Program-made: the position numbers and the translations under genes
From: Cristatella mucedo
Lineage: Eukaryota; Bryozoa; Phylactolaemata; Cristatellidae
DNA length: 64,000 bases
NCBI GenBank assembly: GCA_009760855.2
Contig: WPIO01000012.1
Location: 924,501 to 988,500 of the forward strand
Reading direction: 5' to 3'
Notes under the pieces: generated by a model
The model's input: the letters and a program-made list of their open reading frames with translations, nothing else
Told to the model about the DNA's origin: nothing
The model's database searches: none
Shown: in pieces, positions 1-9,900 of the stretch
Numbering within the stretch: the first letter of the stretch is position 1
Layout: each line of letters opens with the position of its first letter

Positions 1-2780
1 TTATAACAGTAGCAGGGGGCACATAGAATCTGGCGCACACAACATCATGCCAAACAGCAGACCTCTGTGGCAGTTAAGTGATTTAAGGTCGGACTAGAAG
101 TCGCATATGCTGGAGCAGGTTCTGTAAAGGGATTTCTTAGTGACTTGCAGGCCGAAAACTGCAAGTATACTACCTACGAAAAGGTGTCACATGCTACAAA
201 CAATGTGCATGACCTGAATGTAGAAAAGAAAATTTTACTTCCGACAAAATGTAAAGCCGAAACTAAAGATTACGTGATGGTCTTGCAGATTTGTGTCCTG
301 CAGAAGATGAACATTTGTGCACTCCTCCTCTCCCAGGACTTTGCGTCTTGTATCTTCTTAAGTTTGAAAATGTAATACCGGCATGCCAAAAAACTGGAAG
401 TGCTAACACTCACAATGTCAAAGCATGGTGATGGAAATCAAAAGTAAGCGATTAGCTAAGTAAAGGTGATGCCACTGTCTACAGTAGCACACATACTCTC
501 TTAGTTCGTCCTGATGAAAAGTGAAAGTACGTTATCATGGTTACCATGGTGGTGAAAGTAGCAATGACTGCAGCCTGCCAAATCAAAACAATAGGTTTGA
601 GCCACAGCAAGCTCATCAACTGGCTAGCCTCTTACCTCGAGGAGAGTGTCTCGGATTGATACGTCTTTGTGAAGCAAGACTCGAGTCGTGGGAAGCACTG
701 ACGTTTGTGCACTGCACGTTAAGGTGGCATAAGCTGCTCACTTAATGTACTTTTGTGCTACCACAGCTGTAGACTACCGGGGCAGGGAAAGGAGCAAATT
801 CTTAGTGTCTGACAGCAGCCAGCAACATCGAGGTCGCGCTAGTAGAGCTGCTGCAGCAAGGCAGACCTGGAGGGGCAACCTGTCGGCAGAACGAGTAAAG
901 CAGCGGCAAAGCATCTCACAACAGCGAGCAGGAAGAGTTAGCCTCGTCACTGCAGCTAGATAGTTGGAAAACTGGCTGAGGCCAGCAGCCAAACGCAATT
1001 CGCTTGGCAAAACAGGTGAGGAGGGCAATGACTGGAGGTTTGCCCATAAGAAGGTCGTACCGAAATTCGGCCCGCTCAAGTGTGAGCTCCAAAAGGCGCT
1101 CACGTGCGACCTCCGAAAGGTGCCTAACAGTGCGACTTCCGAACACGTGAGCTCCGAACGGCGGGTAACAGTGAAGGCAGTGCGGCCAGCTGCCAAGCGG
1201 CTGTCCTTATCTTACGTGGCCTGTCGGCCTCGATAATACCAAAGCGAAGCTAGAGGAACTGCTGTTACTGCTTACAAAGGATATAGATACGGGTTGTTCC
1301 TTCGATTCCGCTGTTGGCTATCCACCTAAAGAAAGAAATCACGAATGATGAGCACCAACTCAGACGAAATGAAACACTAGGTGTTGTCAGCAGATCTGCC
1401 GAGGGCGAGCACACGCACCGTGTGAGCGTCGGCATAGCGCTCAGCTGACAGCGACCGCTGCCGCTGCTGGCCCAGCTTGCTTCGCGACCGCTTAGAGGTG
1501 TTGCTGCCACGCCTACAATGTTTGAGCAGCATCAGTAGGGAGCACGTTCACAAGGTCCACTGCAGTGGCAGAGGGACACGGTTTCGGCATAAGCTGCACC
1601 CGAGGAGGTCTTCTCCATCGGCCCGGTCTTGCCCACGCACCCACAGGTTAGCAAGCTATGGCTAGGCATCGCACCTCGTTTCGTGTTCACTCGACGTGCA
1701 TTCTGCGTCGCTGAGAACGCGAGATCGGCCAGGCCCGCGGCCTCCTCGAGAGCCGTTCGATGTTATGCTCTCCACTGCAGAGAGAAATGGATATCGAATT
1801 CACACTCTAGAGTAGAGAGAGAGAGTGGGAGCTGGCAATAGGGGAGCAAACGGCACGTACAGGCTATCGCCTACGATGGCACATTTTATGAGAGCTGCTC
1901 TCTCATTCATAATTCATTTGGCCACGGTGACCGAGCTAGGCAGTGCAGTCCCACTACGGTGTCACCACTAAGCAGGTAATACATCTACGACTTGGATTAC
2001 ATAGCAAGCCAGTCGCCTAGGGGGCTAGCATAGATGACAGTAGCTTACTTTCGGCATGATCACCGTGCACATCGAGGGCTATTTAAATGCACATTAGCTG
2101 GGCCGTGCTCATTCTCAAACCTGATGAAGAGCGGTCTCTCCCGAAACGAGACACGCGGCTTGTGTCGCGAGACTTCCTTCCTGGTGCAATAGACGGCGAA
2201 ACTTTCGCAGCATGTGCTTTCTTTGCACTTGTTCTTATTCTGTTGCCCAACGGCACCTTGCTGCTAGAAGAGAATATATAACTACATGGATGTACATTCT
2301 AACAGACAGAAGAAAATATATAACTATGTGGAAAAACATCCGAACACGTGAAAAACAGGGCACCCAGTGGTTAAGGGGTAAAGTAAAAAAAATACCTATA
2401 ACATTTGTCCGACAATCGAATGTGTGTTTAAAGTACCTTTCTAAAGACAAATATGTTAGAACTGAGATCGGAAGTTCTGATGACTTCCGCATGAAAGGAA
2501 AAATTCGTTATGCAAACCACACCTAACCCGGAAGCAGCAACAAATCCACAAATAAAAGATTTACCGATCTCTGCATCATATGCGACTTGTATCTCAACTT
2601 GTCGAACTTTGGTAGATCGCTATAGATGCTTGAAGCTTGTTGAGGTGCATACTTGTGTCTTGTATACAGCTTCATTTCCAGGGTTGGTTGGTGCCTTGTA
2701 AATTAAATAACTCAACTAATATTTTATGTATCAGAGTGAAATTTGAAATGTGAGTTCAGCTCTGCTTTTTTACCCGAGTT
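1..2780. other. Left edge, no gene recognised
   Basis: No exon or repeat family could be identified with confidence. Short open frames occur on both strands around 770-1240, but they overlap one another and show no recognisable domain. At about 1080-1180 there is a cluster of related short motifs (CACGTG sites in both orientations and repeated gtgcgac-tccgaa), which may be an old tandem duplication. At 2265-2345 an approximately 45-bp AT-rich unit is imperfectly duplicated in tandem. Confidence 0.4.
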
Positions 2781-2787
2781 TTTAATA

Positions 2788-2899
2788 TTTTTGATTTCGG
2801 TTTGATACAATTGGTTCTATAAGTCCACGATTACGGAAAATAAAGCGCTAGGACGTTTGATGACACATATAGCCAAATGTATCAAACCGAAATCAAAAA
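2788..2899. repeat. 27-bp inverted repeat with 58-bp loop (possible small MITE or hairpin)
   Basis: Arms lie at 2788-2814 and 2873-2899. The left arm reads tttttgatttcggtttgata followed by caattgg; the right arm is its reverse complement with one mismatch. No clear target-site duplication was seen. It could be a tiny MITE or a transcribed hairpin. Confidence 0.55.
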
Positions 2900-2987
2900 G
2901 ATTTTTTGAAACTGTTGCTGTGTACTTTAGATTTGCTTCAGACGCAAATGCACAAGTTTAGCATCTTGTACTGCAGCATAGGTCTTC

Positions 2988-4384
2988 ATAATAATAATAA
3001 TAATAATATTAATGCACTTGATAAAGCGCCCCCAGAGAACTTAATCTCTTTCTAGGCGCTTTACATTTGCTGCAAAGTGAAATGAAACAGAATGGTAAGT
3101 AAAATCATGCTTGAAAAACAAACAAAATGAATAACACGTTTAGGGGTGACATGCACAGGGTCAGCATGCAAATGTGGTTAGTGGCAGCATGCACAGTGTC
3201 AGCACGCATAAGCACATGAAGAACGAATCACAGAGACCCACTAAATGCTGTCCTAAATAGGTGTGTTTTTAAATTCTTTTTAAATGTGGTCAGGTCAGGG
3301 GATGTTCTGACGCAGGTCGGGAGGGAGTTCCAGGCTTTGGGAGCATACGAACTAAATGCACGGTCTCCAAAGGATTTGAGGTTCGTACGAGGTATTGGTA
3401 GACTGTTGGATTCCGAAAAGCGGGTGGTTCGATGATTGGTCTGGTGGGGGAGTAGATCTGAGAGATAGGCTGGAGCCATAGAATGAAGAGACCAAAAAGT
3501 GAGCGACAAAACCTTGAAGTCAATCCGTTGCTTGACTGGTAGCCAGTGCAGGTCGGCGAGAAGTGGAGTAATGTGGCAACTGAGACGCTCACGACAGACA
3601 AGCCTAGCTGCGGAGTTTTGCACCAGCTGCAATCGCCTGATCGCACATGCTGGTAGGCCAGTAAGCAGTGAGTTGCAGAAGTCGAGACGAGATGTCACGA
3701 ATGCATGGACCAACTTGGACGTGGTATCCTTATCTAAATAAGCCCGAATTTTAGCAATATTATGAAGCTGAAAATAGGCAGATTTGACTGTGGAGCTGAT
3801 ATGGTCGTCTAACGATAGGTCGCTTTGGAATATGACACCTAGATTTCGAGCTGATTCGACAGGAGATATGCTGGCAGAGCCAATTTTGAGCGTCAGCCTT
3901 TCCAATTTCTGAATCACACTGGGTTTGCCCATAACTAGTACGTTAGTTTTGTCATCGTTTAGTTTTAGAAAATTTGCTGCCATCCATGTGCGGATGTCAT
4001 CAATGCATGCAGCAAGTGAGTTTAGAGAATTTGAGGTGCTCGAAGGCTGTGAGGGATCAAAGCAAAGGTACAACTGAGTGTCATCCGCATAGAAGTGAAA
4101 GCATAGATTGTGCTTGGCCAATGCATCGGGTAGAGGGAGAGTATAAACTGTGAAAAGAACCGGACCTAGCACGGAGCCCTGAGGTACTCCATATTTCAGA
4201 GGTACTTCAGATGATCTTTGTCCATTCACGTCAATACTCTGGAGTCTCCCACTGAGATAGGACCTGAACCACTGCAGAGCAGTGCCAGTGATGCCCAGGC
4301 GAGATGAGAGGTGCTCTAGAAGAACTTTGTGATCGATGGTATCAAAAGCAGCCGAAAGATCGAGCAAAACAAGCAGAGACACTC
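2988..4384 (-). mobile_element. L2-like non-LTR retrotransposon, family A copy 1, 5'-truncated
   Basis: Read on the minus strand this is the 3' part of an L2/CR1-group LINE: reverse transcriptase palm, connection and C-terminal region, a short 3' UTR, a hairpin tail (AAAGCGCC arm, AGAGAACTTAATCTCT core, GGCGCTTT arm) and an (ATT)n end at 2988-3008. The coding part is one uninterrupted frame. The 5' end stops abruptly where the (AAT)n tail of another copy begins, so endonuclease, RT finger domains and 5' UTR are missing. The 3' UTR segments (tgacatgcacagggtcagca and gtgtcagcacgcataagcac, plus-strand spelling) recur in most other copies in the window. Confidence 0.93.
3228..4382 (-). CDS. L2-like reverse transcriptase, C-terminal 384 residues (5'-truncated ORF2)
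   Basis: The 384-residue frame has no internal stop. Visible motifs, numbered from the first Met: LLDLSAAFDTIDH (about 6-18, RT motif A with catalytic Asp), GVPQGSVLGPVLF (about 65-77, motif B) and FYADDTQLYL (97-106, motif C, catalytic YADD at 98-101). These are followed by the LNDDKTNVLVMGK segment and the C-terminal block FKKNLKTHLFRTAF typical of L2/CR1-group elements. It would copy element RNA at a nicked target (target-primed reverse transcription). The upstream finger motifs and the apurinic-like endonuclease are absent because of 5' truncation, and the listed Met is only the first in the remaining frame. It is not an autonomous gene. The intact frame suggests a younger insertion than most other copies here. 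Confidence 0.9.
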   Translation of the reverse strand: MSLLVLLDLSAAFDTIDHKVLLEHLSSRLGITGTALQWFRSYLSGRLQSIDVNGQRSSEVPLKYGVPQGSVLGPVLFTVYTLPLPDALAKHNLCFHFYADDTQLYLCFDPSQPSSTSNSLNSLAACIDDIRTWMAANFLKLNDDKTNVLVMGKPSVIQKLERLTLKIGSASISPVESARNLGVIFQSDLSLDDHISSTVKSAYFQLHNIAKIRAYLDKDTTSKLVHAFVTSRLDFCNSLLTGLPACAIRRLQLVQNSAARLVCRERLSCHITPLLADLHWLPVKQRIDFKVLSLTFWSLHSMAPAYLSDLLPHQTNHRTTRFSESNSLPIPRTNLKSFGDRAFSSYAPKAWNSLPTCVRTSPDLTTFKKNLKTHLFRTAFSGSL

Positions 4385-4910
4385 TAATAATAATAATAAT
4401 AATAATAATAATGTACTTGATAAAGCGCCCTCAGAGAACTTCATCTCTTTCTAGGCGCTTTATATTTGCCGCAAAGGGAAATGCAATTGAATGGTAAGTA
4501 AAGTCATGCTTGAAAAACAAACGAAATGAATAACATGGTTAGGAGTGACATGCACAGGGTCAGCATGCAAATGTGGTTAGTGGCAGCATGCAACAGTGTC
4601 AGCACGCATAAGCACGTGAAGGACAAATCACAGGGACCCACTAAATGCTGTCCTAAATAGGTGTGTTTTTAAGTTCCTTTAAAATGTGGTCAGGTCAGGG
4701 GATGTTCTAACGCAGCTCAGGAGGGAGTTCCAGGCTTTGGGGGCATACGAACTAAATGCACGGTCTCCAAAGGATTTAAGGTTTGTACGAGGTATTTCTA
4801 GACTGTTGGATTCCGAAAAGCAGGTGGTACGATGCTTAGCCTGATAGGGGAGTGTGTCGGAGAGATAGCTGGAGCCATAGAATGAAGGGACCTAAAAGTG
4901 AACGACAAAC
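4385..4910 (-). mobile_element. L2-like family A copy 2, 3' end only
   Basis: It starts with (AAT)n at 4385-4411, then the tail hairpin, 3' UTR and part of the C-terminal coding region, colinear with copy 1 and in the same orientation. Copy 1 is truncated exactly at this AAT tract, so copy 1 seems to have inserted into, or next to, the tail of copy 2. Coding similarity fades at about 4910. Confidence 0.88.
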
Positions 4911-6400
4911 TATCTCTTATGCCTAACCAGCCTTCACGGACTTTAACGGTCAACTGAATGCAGGCCACCTGAAATTATATTTCGAGGACCTCGACAGTCA
5001 AGCAGAGACCAGCACTAAAATCAACACATGGCTTATGAAACGGAAGATCGACTGGTAAGGGGAGCCGATTAATGCCATTCATGCACCTCATCATTGCAAT
5101 ATAAAATACTCAAAAATGATAGTAAGCTCTTCAACATCTAGTGAGTTCATACCAAGTTTAAGTGGGAACGATAGGCGTTATGGCTTTTCAGCCCTGTATA
5201 AATGAGGCTTTTGAATAAACTGAACTTTACTTTTAAGAAACGTAGTCAAAATGAGAGCTTGTTTGCATTCACTGTCAATGTCAATGTCACCGAAGGCGCA
5301 AGAATCTGGTAATAAATGTCACAACACATTCTTATATACTGCACAAAAGCTGTTACCTTCAGGAACATATATACAAAATTGATGGTATAGTGCGAATTGT
5401 GCATAAAGGCAGATGAAAGCAAAGTCAAATAAGTGCATTTTCAGTAAGCCATATGGTTGTCATGTCTTTATATAAAACCTCACGAAGAGCCTAGGACAAG
5501 ATTTCCTTTACGGCATGCTACTTAAGAAAGTCTCTTAGTTAGGGTATGCTGCATTGACCTATCACTAACGGTGCCGTTGCAGATTGGATGATCATTCAAA
5601 CGAATTCAGCACCAAACTTATAGCCAAAGCAGCCGTTTAGGCACTATTGCACTTAAAATACTCTCATAGTTCAGCAAGCGTTTGGTAAGACAATGTTCGT
5701 GTCTACTTATGTATACTTAATGTATTATAATGTATTTAATGTATTATAATGTACTTAATTTATATTATATTATAATGTATTATAATCTACTTAATCGTAG
5801 CTCTTCATCAACATCAGAAGCTCACTCAACGGTTGTTTAATTTTAACCGTGGTTTTTATCATGGTACAATGTCTTGAAATCATGTGGGAAAACTTGAAAT
5901 GCATCTCCACCTTGACATCATTTAAAGTTTACCGGCAAAGTCAAACTCAGGCCCGCTAGAAAATGTCTGGCAATGCAATTGGTTGTACCAGTAATTTATT
6001 GCTCATAGAAAACTAGGATATTTTAAAACTTTCTGGGGGTAACACTCAGGTGAAGTAGAGCACCAGTGCCTTGGCAGCAACGGTAGTTATTGTCCAGGAG
6101 TCTCACCAGTAACTGTGTGAAGTTTTTGCCCGCTGACTGTTATGCCAATCCAACGAATGATGTGTAATGTCTTTTGAAAACCCTACTTTCGATGGTAATG
6201 GCTTGGAAAATTTGCCCGATCTGCTATGCTAGTGAAGGGTCGTAGAGATCGGCTTGGGCTGTTTTCGGGCTGTCAAGCCATAGTGTGCCAACCATGCTGC
6301 AGCGTTTCGACTGCTCTTTCAACAATAATTTTGGTGCTTTATAAGACTATACTTGTCGAATCTTGTGAATGGATAATCTTCCCAATCACTAGCAGTTGCA
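4911..6400. other. Non-coding stretch
   Basis: No exon was recognised. A tract rich in tgtattataatgta units at 5710-5790 forms a small AT-rich minisatellite. A TATA-like tgtataaatgagg at 5195 and aataaa at 5213 lie close together, but no transcript can be proposed. Missing 3' exons of the CCDC61 gene could lie here but were not identified. Confidence 0.4.
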
Positions 6401-6402
6401 CT

Positions 6403-6556
6403 GTTAAAAAAATATATAATTCATTTGTAAAGCGCCCCAAGAGAACTTAATCTCTATTCAGGCGCTTAACATATGCCTCGGGGCTCGAGCCCACAACCTC
6501 AGCCAGACCTTGGTCGGGGCGAGCACCTTAACCACTGGACCAAACCAGCGCGGCTA
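6403..6556 (-). mobile_element. SINE-1 copy a (tRNA head, L2-type tail)
   Basis: Minus-strand reading: a tRNA-like head with an A-box-like tggtccagtggttaagg and a B-box-like gggctcgagcccc, then a tail agcgcctgaatagagattaa..ctcttggggcgctt that matches the L2-like family A tail hairpin, then an AT-rich end. It lies just downstream of the last recognised exon of CCDC61. Confidence 0.85.
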
Positions 6557-6868
6557 TCACTTTGCATACTTTAAATACATACTGATACAGGGCGTTGTTG
6601 TCCCGAGCCCTTCATCAGGTTTTCTGTAAGGACAAGACAATTTTAAAGCTTGAAAAAAAAATTACTTGGCAGTATTTTGCTTGTTAAATTTAATTTACAG
6701 ACAACACCTGCTGGGATGGCATTTCGAAACCTTAGCCAAGTTTCGTTTTCTGTCATCTAGTAAGTTTTATCTTATTCTTCCACGTCTAGTGTGTTCATAA
6801 AGACATTGCAATGTGATAATAAAATAAAGCATTCAGCACAACCTTGACAGCCGCAACAGTGTGCTTAC

Positions 6869-6941
6869 CCCTTCTTGCCCAGTTCTCGCTGTTCTTTTTC
6901 CTTTACATAGGCAGTAGGATCAAATCGTGGTATCCTAGCAC
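6869..6941 (-). CDS. CCDC61: CCDC61 exon 9 (RFDPTAYVKEKE block)
   Basis: The acceptor gctcttctag precedes GTGCTAGG. It reads RIPRFDPTAYVKEKEQREL, matching the vertebrate RFDPTAFVKAKERKQREI motif. The donor is AAGGG|GTAAGC, phase 2, so at least one further exon must follow at lower coordinates. Confidence 0.88.
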
Positions 6942-9900
6942 CTAGAAGAGCAACCGAAGAAGCTGTGCCGTGGACAAGCACAAAATCACGCAGTTGCAAC
7001 ATAATGCTCAAGGTAAGACGGCCTTTCAGTAAACATCAGAGGAAAAGCAGTTAATTGTGATGGAAAACAAAAATCTATATCAAGAATGCATATTTAATAG
7101 ACCACATGCTGTGGCTACAAAGTTCTTGGATACACCAAGGCCACAGAATCAAGCAGCACTTCAAGTAAACAATAAAACTCGAGCATTTGCATAATACTAC
7201 TCTGAACAGTGTGCTGAGAGTATGCTCGAACACATTTTCCCCCTGGTGGAGTGTTTAAAAGAAAAAGCTGGAACTGATACCATCCAAAAAGTCCTCAAGT
7301 GACTGCTACAACACGATGGCACATATGATTTTCAAAACTGCGAAAACTCAGTGCTATTCATCAAACGCCAGTCCGAATTACCACGTTGATCGTAAAGATC
7401 TATAATGGCTAAGTTCCTCCATTCACAGCTCGACTGCTGCAGCAGAATCAACCTCCTCGTGGTTCCCAGTTGATGAGCGGATAAAAGCTATACGTTCTGA
7501 CCACGAGGTCTGCCTAGGCTCAACTACTTCCCACATAATTTCCAACCTCTACGTGACCTCGAGTACTCTCAAAAATAAATTGGCTCTCCTTTAATTGGCC
7601 ACTGACAATCGGTTATCCTCTTTTGCGGTGTAATACTTTGGAGCTCCCAACAATTCTTGAGTAATGATGCTGACTTGACTCCTGCTGCGACTTCTGGAAC
7701 TACTGCCCAGCCATCCTTTCAGCTACATCTTGGCTACCTATCTCTAAAGTCAGCAGCTATGCTTCCTCTTTTGCCAAGTGACTTGAAATGTTTGTTATTA
7801 GCATAGTGGTAAATTTATTTGCAATGATTGGGCATCACAACCTATAAGCGATTTGAGTATGCTCGTGAACTTGTAATGCAGCTAAATTATAAAAGGATAC
7901 GAAAGCTTCAAGCATGCTCTGCAATTCTGGTAACACAAACTAATCCTACTGAAATAAAATACTACAAACAATTAATTAAACTAGCATTCACTAAAGAAAA
8001 ATACTTGTCTGCAGTTCTCACACCATACTCTGCCACCAGTTTGTACTTATATCTAGGCATACACAGCTCAGGACCATGTGATGCTAATCTACTGCAGCCT
8101 TACTTTACGTAGGCTATCTTTAACAACCCATCATCTCTCCCGAAAAATAATCGAAGATCACTGACAACACGTATCTTCGGTAGTAAACCATCCTTTCATA
8201 GATTGCATATCCTCATGGTTAGCTGGCAGGCTGCTAAAACCTGAGTCATTTGATGTAATAATAATTAGTCGCCTTCATGGATATTTTGTAAAGCAGGATT
8301 GGACTGCTTAAAAAGAATATATTATTCATTTGTATAGCCGCCTAAGAGAACTTAATCTATATTCATGGCTTGACATATGTTACAAGGCTCGAGCCCACGG
8401 CCTCGGTCATGAAAAACATTCACCCTGACCTCGGTTGTTAAAGACGAGCATGTGACTCTACGGTCAAACAAAGGGGTGCTTCCCATTCATTAGTAACAGG
8501 CCAGACATTGTCAGCATAAAGGTCAAGGCAAAAAAAAAATCAACCACAAACCTGCAGAAGCATTCAGGGACGGTGATCTTCGAGATCGCGATGAGTAGGC
8601 AGAGATATCAGCCTCATTGATTGCCAACTGATCACTTCCACTGGAAAAAGTCCTACACAACAGACGTAGTACTGTTAGTCATATGACTTAAGCAGATACT
8701 ACCTGTCAGCTGCACCACAGAATAGTCTTGAGTTGCAGCTCTGCATGTCACAAGACTTCGAGGTATAGGCGAATTCTGAGACGGCTTTGAAACAAAATAA
8801 TAGTGTTGATAAAGGAGAACATTAGCTTTCGTTATATCCACAAGGGCTTCTACTAGATTGCTAATATCATTTACTGAGCCTTATCGAAGTTGTAGAGATT
8901 TAAGCTATGCAAAAAACTTATCGACATGGGCAAAAAGCAAGCAGTGTTCATGTGCGCATGACTAATATCGAAACTTAACTTCTTTTGGATTGAAATAAAA
9001 CTGCATAGATGGTCTCAGTGTCGTACATACTAAGGTCAAATTGTAATTAAGTCTAAAGGCTGCACTTCAAAAAGATATTCTTGGCTCTAACTGTCACCTA
9101 AGTGTCCGAGCCACATCCCAGGGCCACAGAAGTGCATGTGAGTGAAAGTCTAGAGGACTGTACGTGATTTCGTGCATGTGTACATGTGGTAAATGAATGA
9201 CAAAGAGTCATCTAGCCAACTTTCCCATATCTAGATTGAATCAAAATTAGAACAGCACCTTTGAGCTGAGCTTATAAATAATCTGAAACCTGATATCTTA
9301 CACGGCCCTCCAATATGAGATTCAGCAAGAAGACAATGTGGGTAGCAGTGAAACTGCTTATAGCTCAATCGGCACTACAATCACTAAATGTATGTTTTAG
9401 ACAATAAAAAACCTTGCTTAACTTTTGTCATTAGAAAATGAATGCAGACAGGTGTATCCTGGAGAGGAAAAATCGTGTGCATGTTTAGCACTAGATTGAT
9501 TAGCTGCAAGTGGTGAGAACGACATGAATTGTCAGTGTATAAAAACAACAGACAACTGTCTTCTGCACCCAGTTCAACAAAATCATTTCTGAAAATTGGA
9601 AAGTACTAGGCCAAAGGCCGACTGCATTGTGACACACAGCCTAAAGCCTGTTTAGCCGTTTCACCGACATGTCAACTAACGCTACGAGGTACTGCTAGTC
9701 AGCTAAAAGGAGATGAAGCTATTAGCAAGCTAATGGTTGCTCACAAGAAGCTGTCAATGCCACTGCTCAAAGCATTGGCACCTTGGCATCTCTTGTCTCT
9801 CCTTCCTTCATCTGCTTGTTTAGACAATAATGTCTAATTGTTTGGGGTCACCCAGGCACACCATAAGTGATCATGTCATTGCAACATGTGCAGTCAACAG

